Shown in pieces: positions 8,302-21,912 of a stretch of 64,000 nucleotides of DNA. The stretch spans positions 186,001 through 250,000 of the forward strand of contig CAWIGI010000012.1 in NCBI GenBank assembly GCA_963835685.1. Direction: 5' to 3'. Every line of letters begins with the position of its first letter. The stretch's first letter is position 1. The position numbers and the translations under genes were made by a program. The DNA is from DATAGF01 sp963835685. Its GTDB lineage: Bacteria; Actinomycetota; Thermoleophilia; Miltoncostaeales; Miltoncostaeaceae. The notes beneath the pieces were generated by a model. It searched no databases and was not told where the DNA came from. It saw only the letters and a program-made list of their open reading frames with translations.

Positions 8302-9756
8302 GTCTCCACCCCCCGGAGGAGATCGGTGGACGGCGGGGCCTCGGCCTCGGGCTCCTCGCTGTCGAGCGGGACCGCGAGGGTGACGCGCGTGCCGCCGCCG
8401 GGCCCGGGCTCCACGACCAGCCGCCCCCCGAGGCGCCGGGCCCGCTCGCGCATGTTCCGCAGCCCCTGGCCGCCGCCCGGGCCGTTCGCGCCCGCGCCCG
8501 GGCCGCAGCCGTCGTCGGCCACCACGAGGTCCATCTCGTCCGGGGCGAGCACCAGCGAGACCCGGACCTTGCACGCGCCGGCGTGGCGCGCCGTGTTCGA
8601 CAGCGCCTCGCGGAGGATCTGCTCGAGGTGCTGCCCGGCCTCCTCGGGCAGCGGGCCGCAGGGGCCGGCCCGCTCGACCGAGAAGCGCACGTCGCGACCG
8701 GTCTCCTCGGCGAAGCGGCGGGTCAGGTCGCCGAGGCCGCCGGCGATGCCGTCGGGCGTGGCCGGCGCGACGGCGAGGTCGCGGATGTAGTCGCGGATGC
8801 CGTCGGTCGCCTGGTTGAGGTCGGAGACCACCTCCCGCACCTCGCGGCGCACCGAGGGGTCCTCGCAGCGGATCGCCACCGCCTCGAGGTGGAGGCCCGC
8901 GGCGTAGATGGACTGGATCGTGCCGTCGTGCAGGTCGCGCCGGAAGCGGGCGCGCTCCTCGGCGATCGCCCGCGCGCGGTCGAGGGCCTCCAGGCGCTGC
9001 TTGGCCTCGACGTCGAAGATCTCGAGCAGCTTCACCGCCAGCACGCAGAGGACGAGCCCGATGATCCCCCTGACGACCTCGAGCGGCAGGCTCGTGGCGT
9101 CGAACCAGCCGCCTGCGTCGCCGACCCCGCCGGGCGACACCGGCCCGCGGGCCACGATCAGCCCGGCGACCACCCCGTAGACCGCCAGCGCGGCGGCGGC
9201 GGCGGCGGCGTAGGGGCGGATGGCCGTCATGCCCGCCGCGCCGAGCTCGCTGCGCTGGCGCCAGAGCCCCACGGCCGACAGGATCGCCCCGGGGAACAGG
9301 AGCGTGTAGCGCGCGAGCGAGACCACGGCCGCCTCCCATTCCGGCGCGCTCCAGCCGGCGGGGCCGGCGGCGAGCGAGCAGCCGGCGACGATCCCCGCGC
9401 CGACGAGGATCGAGACGGCCGTGAGCGAGCGCCGCACGGCCGCGCTCAACCCGAGGAGCCGGAGGCCGAACTGGACGAGGAAGAGGAAGGCCGCGACCTG
9501 GACGATCCCCCGCAGCACGACGAGGCCCTCCACGACGCCCTCGCTCAGGTAGCCCTCCTGGATGGGCACGAAGGCGTAGCCCCAGACGGCGAAGGCCTCG
9601 ACGAACGCGAAGCTCGCCAAGCCAGATGAGCGACGACGACAGGGTCAGGCGGGTGGCGCGCCGCCGCTGGAGCCACACGGCGAACCCGAGCGAGAAGAAG
9701 ACCAGCCCCTGCGCGAACAGGATGATGGTCTCGTTCTGGACGAAGAACTCGCGCAC
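8298..9756 (-). CDS. Membrane sensor histidine kinase (HisKA_3), one frame break
   Basis: The N-terminus starts at GTG 9756 (REFFVQNETIILFAQGLVFFSLGF) and contains the first membrane helix. Near 9618 the frame breaks, and the rest continues in the frame ending at 8298 (FAFVEAFAVWGYAFVPIQEG onward). There are about seven hydrophobic segments, then the HisKA_3 dimerisation/phosphoacceptor box RFRRDLHDGTIQSIY (His of DLHDG), and the HATPase domain with REALSNTARHA, DDGCGPG and GQGLRNMRERA. Total about 485 residues, normal for this class. A downstream TTG could start a truncated kinase, but that would cut the first helix. The signal is unknown. Confidence 0.85.
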
Positions 9757-9787
9757 GTGGCGCCCTCGGGGAGGTGGCGGAAACGCC

Positions 9788-9824
9788 GCGGCGGGCGGGG
9801 ACCTCCTCGATCCCCGCCCGCCGC
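9788..9824 (-). terminator. Perfect 14-bp hairpin upstream of the kinase gene
   Basis: Bases 9788-9801 and 9811-9824 are exact complements (14 bp, GC-only except one A/T pair) around a 9-base loop. It lies 32 bases before the kinase start on the minus strand and downstream of the small gene ending at 9896. No T-tract follows, so it could be a factor-dependent terminator, an mRNA 5' structure, or a DNA palindrome bound by a regulator. Confidence 0.45.
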
Positions 9825-9866
9825 ATGTTCCGCAGGAAATCGACCCCTTCCGGGGCCGATTGTAGC

Positions 9867-9891
9867 GCCGGCCGCCGCGGCGGCGGCCGGC
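9867..9891 (-). terminator. 11-bp GC hairpin just after the htpX-associated gene
   Basis: An exact 11-bp stem (9867-9877 with 9881-9891) with a three-base loop begins four bases after the stop of the gene at 9896-10153. Position and stability fit a terminator for the htpX unit; the usual U-run is absent, as is common in very GC-rich actinobacteria. Confidence 0.5.
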
Positions 9892-9895
9892 GGCC

Positions 9896-10153
9896 CTACT
9901 TCCCGATGACCGCCTCGAGCTGCGCCCGCAGCGTCGCGATGGCGGCCTCGCCGCCGGCCGCCTCGACGACCTCGGGCTCCTCGAGGAGGGCCCGGCGGTC
10001 GACGAGGTTGCTGCGGTTGACGACGTACGGATCGTCGAGCACCTGGGCGAGGGGGCGGCCCGCCCGGAGCTGCCGGGCGACGTACTCGATCAGCCGCTTG
10101 TGCTTCGCCGACTCGGTGTTGACGAGCCTGCGGACCTCCTCCTGGATCCCCAT
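9896..10153 (-). CDS. Small soluble hypothetical protein linked to htpX
   Basis: An 85-residue helical protein (GIQEEVRRLVNTESAKHKRLIEYVARQLRAG, then EEPEVVEAAGGEAAIATLRAQLEAVIGK). It begins nine bases after the htpX stop and is followed by a hairpin, so it is the last gene of the htpX transcript. There is no signal or membrane segment. The family is not recognised; linkage with a membrane protease suggests, but does not show, a role in stress response. Confidence 0.68.
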   Translation of the reverse strand: MGIQEEVRRLVNTESAKHKRLIEYVARQLRAGRPLAQVLDDPYVVNRSNLVDRRALLEEPEVVEAAGGEAAIATLRAQLEAVIGK

Positions 10154-10162
10154 TCGGCCCTC

Positions 10163-11072
10163 CTAGAAGCGCTGCAGCTGCAGGCTGCTCGCGCCCGCCA
10201 TCCGGCGGAGGCGCGCGACGCGCTCCTCCATCGGGGGGTGGGTCGAGAACAGCTTCGCGAAGATGCCGGCGCCGCCCCGGCTGTGGGCGTAGGCCTGGAG
10301 CGGGTTGACGATGTAGAGCGGCTCGGCGGCCGGGTTGACCCGCATCGGGATCGCCGCTCGCCGTGCGGTGCAGCGTCTCGAGGGCGTCGGCCAGCGGGTT
10401 GGGATCGCCGACGTACTCGGCGCCGGTCGCGTCGGCGACGTACTCGCGCTGGCGCGAGATCGCCAGCTGGATGATGACCGCCGCGATCGGGGCGAGGATG
10501 ATCGTCGCGATGGTGCCGATGAGCCCGAGCGGGTTCTCGTCGTCCCCGCCGAAGAGCAGCGAGAACTGGAGGAAGTTGGCGATCGCCGAGATCGCGCCGG
10601 CCACCATCGCGGCGATGCTCGCGATGAGGATGTCGCGGTTGGCGATGTGCGCCATCTCGTGCGCGAGCACGCCCTCGAGCTCCCGCGGGCCGAGCGCCCG
10701 CTGGATGCCCGCGGTCACGGCGATCGCCGCGTGCTTGGGGTTGCGGCCGGTCGCGAAGGCGTTCGGCTGCTCGGCGGGCGTCATGTAGACGGCCGGCTTG
10801 GGCACGCCCGCGCGCTCGGCGAGCCGCGCGATCATCTGGTGGAGCTCGGGCTGCTCCTGCGGGCTGACCGGGACGGCGCGGCTCATCTTGAGCGCCAGCG
10901 AGCCGCTGAACCAGTACATCGCGAAGTTGAAGACGACCGCGATCGCGGCGAACAGGATCAGGCCCGATGCGCCGCCGACGAGGTAGCCGATGGCGAGCAG
11001 AAGGCCCGTCAGCGCGGCCACGAACACGAACGTCTTGAAGTTGTTGCCCGCCTTGTAGGAGGCGAGGTTCAT
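10163..11072 (-). CDS. htpX: HtpX-family membrane zinc metalloprotease, one frame break
   Basis: The 5' part (ATG 11072) encodes two N-terminal helices (FVFVAALTGLLLAIGYLVGG, LILFAAIAVVFNFAMYW), the zinc motif HEMAH in ELEGVLAHEMAHIANRD, two further helices and REYVADATGAEYVGDP with the third zinc ligand. At about 10354 one extra G shifts the frame; removing it reads HRTASAIPMRVNPAAEPLYIVNPL, exactly the family sequence, continuing to the stop at 10163 with FSTHPPMEERVARL. HtpX degrades misfolded membrane proteins. The single-base nature and perfect restoration make a sequencing error likely. A Shine-Dalgarno (GGAGGG) precedes the ATG and a TATAAT box lies about 60 bases upstream. Confidence 0.9.
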
Positions 11073-11131
11073 CGTCCCTCCTTCGGGGATCGCCCGTGCC
11101 CGCCCTCAGGGAGAACCGGCGCGGTGAGCCG

Positions 11132-11137
11132 ATTATA
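11132..11137 (-). promoter_or_regulatory. TATAAT -10 box for htpX
   Basis: Read on the minus strand the hexamer is a perfect TATAAT, striking at 75% GC. It would start transcription near 11125, leaving a ~50-base leader containing the Shine-Dalgarno of htpX. No good TTGACA-like -35 lies 17 bases upstream. Confidence 0.55.
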
Positions 11138-11218
11138 GGAGAGGTACGGACGGAGGCCGCCGCGCGCCATTGCCGGGCGGTTAAGGGATGAACGAGCGCC
11201 CGGGCTACGCTCCGAGGC

Positions 11219-11806
11219 GTGCGCGCCGCCCTCCCGGCCCTCCTCGCCGCCCTCGTCGCCTGCGTCGCGTGCGGGCCGACCAGCCCGACCCAGGCCGGCG
11301 GCGAGGCGGCCGATCCCGTCGCCCTGCTCACCGTCCTCCCCAGCCCCGGGCAGCTGCGCGGCGAGCCGGCGCAGGCGGCGGGGCCCGCGGCGCTCCAGGA
11401 GGCGCTCACCGGGGCGCCCGACGCGGCGCTCGCCCAGCGCGTGCGCGAGCGCGCTCCCGAGGCGGCCGCGGTCCGGACCTGGACCGGCCCGGGCGGCCAG
11501 GAGCTCGTCGCCGTCGCCAGCGTCTGGGGCTCGCACCTGGTCGCGACCGGCGTCGGCGCCGACGCCGCCGAGCTGCTCCTCGAGGAGCGGGGCGCGAAGG
11601 CCTGGACGCCGCGCGAGGCGCCCGGCAGCCGGGGGGCGCGCGTGGACGCCCCCGGCCGGGAGGCGCGCCGGCTCGCCTTCGCGGTCGGGCCCAACTCGAT
11701 CTACGTGCGCTCCCGCGGCCCGGTGCCCGACGACGTGGTCGAGCGGACCCTTCGCCGCCTCGTGCTCGCGCTCGAGGGGCTGGAGGACTCGGACGCCGCA
11801 CGGTGA
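11219..11806 (+). CDS. Putative lipoprotein of unknown function
   Basis: A 195-residue protein with a short hydrophobic signal (RAALPALLAALVAC) and a lipobox-like LVAC, so probably a membrane-anchored, surface-exposed lipoprotein. The remainder is soluble and rich in Ala/Arg/Glu, with WTGPGGQELVAVASVWGSHLVATGVGADAAE in the centre suggesting an alpha/beta domain. I do not recognise it. The GTG start follows TACGCT (11206-11211) by seven bases with no Shine-Dalgarno, as for a leaderless gene. Its stop overlaps the start of the next gene (GTGA). Confidence 0.7.
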   Translation: MRAALPALLAALVACVACGPTSPTQAGGEAADPVALLTVLPSPGQLRGEPAQAAGPAALQEALTGAPDAALAQRVRERAPEAAAVRTWTGPGGQELVAVASVWGSHLVATGVGADAAELLLEERGAKAWTPREAPGSRGARVDAPGREARRLAFAVGPNSIYVRSRGPVPDDVVERTLRRLVLALEGLEDSDAAR

Positions 11807-12432
11807 CGGCGGGGAGCCGGACGACGGGCGTCGCCGTGACCTACCGGCACGAGTGGGGCACCGGCTGGATCGCCGCCCGCCCGGCCTGGATGCTCCGCGC
11901 ATCGCACGCCCTGGCCCACGACGGCGGCGTGTGGCTCGTCAACCCGGTCGACGGCGAGGGCCTGGACGGGCGGCTCGCCGAGCTCGGGCGCGTGCGCGGC
12001 GTCATCCAGCTCCTCGACCGGCACGGGCGCGACTGCGCCGCGCTGGCGGCGCGCCACGGCGTGCCGCTGCTGCGGACCCCGTTCGACCGCGTGCCGGGCG
12101 CGCCGTTCGAGCCCGTCGCGGTCCTGCGGCGCCCGGGCTGGAGCGAGACCGCGCTCTGGTGGCCCGGGCGCCGGGCGCTGGTCGTGGCGGAGGCGCTCGG
12201 GACCGCGCCCTACTACCCGGCCCCCGGCGAGCCGCTCGGCGTGCACCCCCTGTTGCGGCTCACGCCCCCTCGGGCCCTGCTGGGCTTCGACGCCGCGCAC
12301 CTGCTCACCGGCCACGGCGCCCCGCTCGAGGGGCCGGACGTCGCGCAGCGGGTCCGGCGCGCCATCGCCGGCAGCCGCCGCGACATCCCGCGGTGGCTCG
12401 CCGGCCTCCCCGCCGCCGGCCGGCGCAGGTGA
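11803..12432 (+). CDS. Metallo-beta-lactamase-like fold protein lacking the canonical HxHxDH motif
   Basis: A 209-residue protein in which segments follow the MBL-fold order: GVWLVNPVDGEG, a HGRDCAALAARHGVPLLRTPFD stretch where the metal motif would be, ALWWPGRRALVVAEALG, and a C-terminal LLTGHGAPL that matches the typical MBL 'GHG' loop. The classical HxHxDH zinc motif is not visible, so catalysis is doubtful, and the match rests on overall pattern. The start at 11803 overlaps the preceding lipoprotein stop (GTGA). The 3' end converges on the malQ side. Confidence 0.55.
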   Translation: MTAGSRTTGVAVTYRHEWGTGWIAARPAWMLRASHALAHDGGVWLVNPVDGEGLDGRLAELGRVRGVIQLLDRHGRDCAALAARHGVPLLRTPFDRVPGAPFEPVAVLRRPGWSETALWWPGRRALVVAEALGTAPYYPAPGEPLGVHPLLRLTPPRALLGFDAAHLLTGHGAPLEGPDVAQRVRRAIAGSRRDIPRWLAGLPAAGRRR

Positions 12433-12436
12433 CCGG

Positions 12437-12595
12437 TCAGATCTGCGGGGGCGGGACCGGGTCCGGCCGGGGCGGTGGCACGGGCTCGGGGTCGGGCATG
12501 GGCCCGGGGCCCGGCGGCGTCGGCAGCGGCGGCGGGGCGGGCTCGGGGCCGGGGTGGCCGGGCGGGCGCTCGGCGCGGGCGCAGGTCGGGCTCAC
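12437..12595 (-). CDS. Possible small Pro-rich ORF downstream of malQ (uncertain)
   Basis: A 52-codon frame starting at GTG 12595, 42 bases after the malQ stop, reading a short Cys-containing start (SPTCARAERPPGHPGPEP) and then an almost pure Pro-rich tail (PPPLPTPPGPG...PEPVPPP). It has no recognisable domain and low-complexity GC-rich DNA produces such frames easily, so it may be non-coding. It resembles the Pro-rich linkers of the exported repeat proteins at 21.4-24 kb and could be a remnant of such a gene. Confidence 0.2.
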   Translation of the reverse strand: MSPTCARAERPPGHPGPEPAPPPLPTPPGPGPMPDPEPVPPPRPDPVPPPQI

Positions 12596-12636
12596 GCCCT
12601 GGCCGTTCCCCGCGCCTGCGGCCGCGAAACGCCGGG

Positions 12637-13888
12637 TCAGGGCAGCCGGCCGGCCTCCTCGGTGCGCTCGCGCAACCAGGCCGCCAGGTCCGGGGAAAGC
12701 GCGCCGGCGCGGAGCCGCCAGCGCCAGTTGCCCCGCCTCGTCCCCGGCGTGTTGAGCCGGGCCGCGCTGCCGAGGCCCAGGAGGTCCTGAGCCGGCACGA
12801 CGGCCAGCCCGGCCGGCGAGGCGAGCGCCATCCGCACCATCAGCCGGTGGGGCTCCTGGTCGCGGATCCCGAGGCCGGCGGCGGCCTCGGTCGCCTCCCG
12901 CCGCGCGCGGGCGCCGGCGGCCGCCCACCAGCCGGCCGCCGTGTCGTTGTCGTGGGTGCCGCTGTACGCGATCGATCGCCGGGGGTGGTTCTCGGGCCGG
13001 TGGTGATTGCCCGGACCGCCGGGGAACGCGAACTGGAGCACCCGCATCCCGGGCAGGCCGAGCCCGTCGATCAGCCGGCGCACCGGTTGGGTGATGACGC
13101 CGAGGTCCTCGGCCACCAGCGACACCCGGCCCAGCGCGGCCCGGGCGGCCTCGACCACCTCGCCCCTGGGGCCCGGGTACCAGCGCCCCGAGCGCGCGGT
13201 GCGCGCCCGCGGCGGCACGCCCCACCACGCGACGAAGGCCCGGAAGTGGTCGATGCGTGCGCAATCAACCAGATCCAGAGCGCGCCGCAGTCGCTCGATC
13301 CACCAGCGGTGGCCGTCGGCGCGCTGCGCGGCCCAGTCGTAGGTCGGGCTGCCCCAGAGCTGGCCGTCCGCCGCGAAGGCGTCGGGCGGCACGCCGGCGA
13401 CCGCGTCGCGCCGGAAGAGCCCGGGGTGGGCGCCGACGTCCGCCGCGCCGGGGGCGACGTAGAAGGGCAGGTCGCCCATGACCCGCACGCCGCGGTCGCC
13501 TGCGTGATCACGCAAGGACCCCCACTCGCGCTCGAAGCGCACCTGATCGGCCAGGGCCCCGCCCCCCGCGTACCGCGCCCAGTCGTCGGCCCAGTAGGCG
13601 TTGCGCTCGCGGAAGTCGGCGACCTGGGCGGCGGTCACCCGCGCGCGGCGGCGGGGCAGCAGGCCGGGCGAGGCCGCGAACGCCGACCGAGCTCGCGTAG
13701 GGGGAGCCGTGCCTGTCCGGGGGCGTGAGCGGCAGGACCTGCCACCAGGCCTGCCCCGCGTCGGCGAGCCAGTCGACGAAGCGGAAGGCCTCGGGCCCGA
13801 GACGCCCGCCGGGAAGGGAGGTCACGTGCAGCAGCACGCCCGCGCGCCGGGCGGCCGTGGGATCCTCCCGTGTCGCCTCGGTCGGCAC
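12637..13888 (-). CDS. malQ: 4-alpha-glucanotransferase (amylomaltase), compact form, one frame break
   Basis: GH77 enzyme that transfers maltooligosaccharide segments between alpha-1,4-glucans. The N-terminus (GTG 13888) gives AGVLLHVTSLPGG...WWQVLPLTPPDRHGSPYASS; at about 13687 the frame breaks and then continues SAFAASPGLLPRRRARVTAAQVADF...WADDWARYAG to the stop at 12637. Catalytic residues are present: Asp in CARIDHFRAF, Glu in SLVAEDLGVI and Asp in YSGTHDNDTAAGW. About 417 codons in all, shorter than the usual ~500; the linker after GSPYASS is reduced, in addition to the frame break. It is divergent from glgE, with only 18 bases between the start codons. Confidence 0.88.
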
Positions 13889-13906
13889 CGGGAAAGGCTA
13901 CGCTCA

Positions 13907-15825
13907 GTGCCGCCCGTGCCCGCCCCGCCACCCCGCACGCCGCCGCCGCGAATCCAGATCCACGACGTCCGGCCGTCGGTCGAGGGCGGCCGCTGGCCGG
14001 TCAAGCGCACGCTCGGCGACGTCGTCGTCGTGGAGTGCGACCTGGTGTGCGACGGTCACGAGGCGCTGCGCGCCACGGTGAGGCACCGCCCGCCGGGGGC
14101 GCGCGGCTTCGCGGAGACGCCGATGACGCAGCTCGGCCCCGACCACTGGCGGGGCGAGCTCACCGCCGCCGCGCTCGGGGTCCACCGCTTCCAGGTCGAG
14201 GCGTGGGTCGACCCGTTCGCGTCCTGGCGCGACGAGCTGGAGCGCAAGCTGGCCGCCGGCCAGGAGGACCTCGAGGGCGAGCTCGCCGAGGGGCAGGCCC
14301 TGCTCGAGGACGCCGCCGCGCGCCTCAGGGGCGCCGACCGGCGGACGGCGCGCGACGCGCTCGCCGCCCTCGCGGGCGGCAACGGCCTCGCCGCCCGCGC
14401 CGACGCCGCCCTCGCGCCCGGGCTGGCCGACGCCCTCTCGCGGGATCCCCGCCGCCGCGACCGCGCCCGGTCGGAGGCCTTCGAGGTCGACGTCGACCGC
14501 GAGCGCGCCCGCGTCGGCGCCTGGTACGAGCTCTTCCCGCGCTCGTTCGGCGGCTTCGCCGGGGTGCAGCTGCAGCTGCCCCGGCTCGCCGAGCTCGGCT
14601 TCGACGTCGTCTACCTCCCGCCCATCCACCCGATCGGCCGCACCCACCGGAAGGGGCGCAACAACGCGCCCGTCGCCGAGCCGGGCGACCCCGGCAGCCC
14701 CTGGGCGATCGGGGGCCCCGAGGGCGGCCACACCGCGGTCGCCCCGGAGCTCGGCACGCTCGAGGACTTCGAGCGGCTGGTGGAGGCGGCCCGGGAGCAC
14801 GGGCTGGAGATCGCCCTCGACTTCGCGATCCAGTGCTCGCCCGACCACCCCTGGCTGACCGAGCACCCCGAGTGGTTCCACCGCCGCCCGGACGGGACCC
14901 TCAAGTACGCCGAGAACCCGCCCAAGCACTACCAGGACATCTACAACGTGAACTTCGACGGCCCCGACTGGCGGGGGCTGTGGGAGGCGCTGCGCGATGT
15001 CGTGCTCTTCTGGGCCGAGCGGGGCGTCCGGCTCTTCCGCGTCGACAACCCCCACACCAAGCCCATCGCCTTCTGGCGCTGGCTCATCCGCGGCGTCCGC
15101 GAGGAGCACCCCGACGTCGTGTTCCTGTCCGAGGCCTTCACCAGCCCCGCGCGGATGTACGCGCTCGCCAAGGTGGGCTTCAACCAGTCGTACACCTACT
15201 TCACGTGGAAGAACGGGGTGGACGAGCTGAGGGAGTACGTCGAGGAGCTGGCCGGCCCGGTCTCGGAGTTCTTCCGGCCCAACTTCTTCGTCAACACACC
15301 GGACATCCTGCACGCGTACCTCCAGGAGGGCGGCCGGCCGGCGTTCGAGGCGCGCCTCGTGCTGGCGGCGACCCTGTCGCCGAGCTACGGCATCTACTCG
15401 GGCTTCGAGGACCTCGAGCGCACGCCGGCCGCGCCGGGAAGCGAGGAGTACCTCGACTCGGAGAAGTACGAGGTCAAGGAGCGCCGCCTCGACGGCCCAC
15501 TGCTCCCCCTCGTGCGCCGCCTGAACGAGATCCGGCGCACCTCCCCTCCGCTGTGGCGGATCGACGTCCGGTTCCTCGAGACCGCCAACCCGGCGCTGAT
15601 CGCCTATGCCAAGGGCACCGGGCCCGGCGCGATCGTGGTCGTGGTGAACGTCGACGCGGCGGCGGCCCACGAGGGCCTCGTCGTCATCCCGCCGGAGCTG
15701 GGGCTGGCGGGGGCGTTCACCGCGCGCGACCTGGTGAGCGGCGAGGTCTTCCGCTGGGAGCAGGGGGGCAACTACGTGCGCCTCGACCCCGCGGTCGCGC
15801 CGATGCACGTCCTGAGGGCCGCGGC

Positions 15826-15829
<4 letters not shown>
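13907..15829 (+). CDS. glgE: Alpha-1,4-glucan:maltose-1-phosphate maltosyltransferase
   Basis: A 640-residue GH13_3 enzyme that adds maltose from maltose-1-phosphate to the end of an alpha-1,4-glucan. The order is an N-terminal beta-domain (ECDLVCDGHEALRATVRHR), a helical S-domain region, WYELFPRSFGG opening the barrel, and RTHRKGRNN, a maltosyltransferase signature. The nucleophile Asp is in RLFRVDNPHTKP and the acid Glu in VFLSEAFTSP; NQSYTYFTWKN follows as expected. I use GTG 13907; an in-frame GTG at 13916 is equally possible. The stop overlaps the glgB start (GTGA), fixing operon structure glgE-glgB-glgX. Confidence 0.95.
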
Positions 15830-20125
<4,296 letters not shown>

Positions 20126-20132
20126 GGCGGCC

Positions 20133-21307
20133 GTGAGCCCGGACGGCGAGCGGCTCGCGGTGCTCGTCACCAGCGGGCGCTTCCCCCCCGCGACCGCCCT
20201 CGTCCGCGCGTTCCACGAGATCGGCGCCCGGGTCGACGTCGCCGACTCCTACGCGCTCTCGCCGGCGCTGCACTCGCACCGGGCGGACAGGACGCACCTC
20301 ATCGCGCCGCCCGCGTCCCAGCCGCTGCGGTTCGTGGACGACGTGGCGGAGATCGTCCGCGCCCGGGGGATCGACCTGGTCGTCCCGAGCTTCGAGGAGT
20401 CGTACGTCCTGGCGAGGTACGCCGACCGCGTCCCGGCGCCGATCTTCACCTCGCCGTTCGCGACGGTCGCCGAGCTGCACGACAAGAGCCGCTTCGTGGC
20501 GCTGTGCGAGCGGATCGGCCTTCCCACCCCGGCGACGACCGTCGTCCGCACGCAGGCCGAGCTGGCGGCCGCCGTGGCCCGGCTCGATGCCTTCGTCGCC
20601 CGGCCCGCCTTCTCGCGAGGAGGGCTCGTCTACCTGACCAACCACGGCCCCCGCGCGGGCGAGAGCCGCCTCGAGGACTGCCGGCCGGCCCCCGACAACC
20701 CGTGGCTGGTGCAGCCGTACGTCGAGGGCGAGGACGCCTGCTCCTTCAGCGTGGTGCGCGACGGCGAGGTGCTGCTGCACTGCGCCTACGAGCCCACCAT
20801 CGCCGCCGAGGGCGGATGGTCGATCCAGTTCTCGACGGTCGACGACTTCGGCTCGCTCGAGCGCGTCCGGGCGATCGCCGGGGAGACGCGCTTCACCGGG
20901 TGCATCGGCTTCGACTACCGGCGCGCGGAGGACGGCCTCGTGATGATCGAGGCCAACCCGCGGGCGAGCGCGGGGGCCTTCTTCCCCCCGGGGCCTGGCT
21001 GGCCGAGGCGATCACCGGGACCTCCACCGAGCTCCGGATCGTCCCGGCCGGGTTGAGCCGCCAGTACGACGCCTACCTGCTCGATCCGCACATCGCCTCG
21101 GGCTCGCCGGCGACGGTCCTGCGCGCGCTCCTCACCACGCCCGACGCCTTCTTCGAGCCCCAGGACGTCATGCCCGCCCTCTGCTTCCTCGTCAGCCGCC
21201 GCCATTGGAGCCGCGTGGCGCGCGAGGAGCACGTCTCCGTCGGCACGGCGTTCGTCGAGGACATGTCCTGGGACGGGACGCCCATGCCCGAGCCCCCCGC
21301 GGCCTGA
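20133..21307 (+). CDS. ATP-grasp family ligase/carboxylase-like protein, one frame break
   Basis: An ATP-grasp protein of about 390 residues. N-terminal pre-ATP-grasp segment (AVLVTSGRFPPATALVRAFHE), then LHDKSRFVALCERIGLPTPATTVV, NPWLVQPYVEGEDACSFSVVRDG and the Mg-binding strand LVMIEANPRASAG, the family hallmark. Near 20990, in a C/G run, the frame shifts and continues GAWLAEAITGTSTELRIVPAG to the stop at 21307. The C-terminal part is unlike characterised members, and the substrate is unknown. It starts eight bases after glgX, so it is likely in the glucan operon, an unusual partner that might modify a polymer or metabolite. Confidence 0.78.
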
Positions 21308-21357
21308 CGGGCCAGCCCAGGTCGGCCGCCCGCTGGCGCGCGTCGGGCCGCCCGCCC

Positions 21358-21901
21358 TCAGCGGACCGAGAGCGAGACCCCTGGCGACAGGTCGGCGCCC
21401 GTCACGGAGCCGTCCGCGATCTCCTCGGCCCCCAGGCCCTCGTCGATGCGGCGGATGAGGTCGTTCGCGCGCCGCACGCCCGCCTGTGAGATGCGCTGGT
21501 TGATCAGGAGCTGGGCCACCGAGAGCGTCACGTCGCCCGGGTCGCCGCGCTTGGCCGGGGCGATCCTGGTCGTCGTGGGCGTCGGCGGGGCGGCGGCGGC
21601 GGGGCGGCGAGGATCTGGGTCCCGGCGACGAGCTGCGCCCGCCCGAGCTGTCCGTCGTCGACGTCGCCGCCGGTGAGGCCCGCGTCGAGGCGCGCCTTGA
21701 GCGCGTTCAAGCGGCGGATGGCCGCCTGGGAGATGCGCTGGTTGACCAGGATCTGGCCCGTCGTGAGGGTGACCGAGCCCGGATCGGGCTTTCCGGCCGG
21801 CGGCACGGGCACCGGGCGCGGCGCCGGCGGGCCCAGGGTCAGCGACGTCGCGGCGAGGCGGCGAGCGCAAGGAGGGCGGCGATGCGCCGAGGCTGCGCCA
21901 C
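21358..21901 (-). CDS. Exported protein with two copies of a novel 'INQRISQA' repeat, two frame breaks
   Basis: From GTG 21901 the frame reads a short signal-like segment (AQPRRIAALLALAAS), then breaks at about 21860 and continues ATSLTLGPPAPRPVPVPPAG, a Pro-rich linker, and a repeat with VTLTTGQILVNQRISQ. A second break near 21600 leads to VTLSVAQLLINQRISQAG and the end at 21358. Each ~60-residue unit has a beta-like lead, QxLxNQRISQAxxRRxN helix and a GL..(D/E).. tail, as in the neighbouring gene. It starts 11 bases after that gene's stop. If the breaks are artefacts it is a ~180-residue secreted protein. Confidence 0.55.
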
Positions 21902-21912
21902 GCCCTGGCCGC

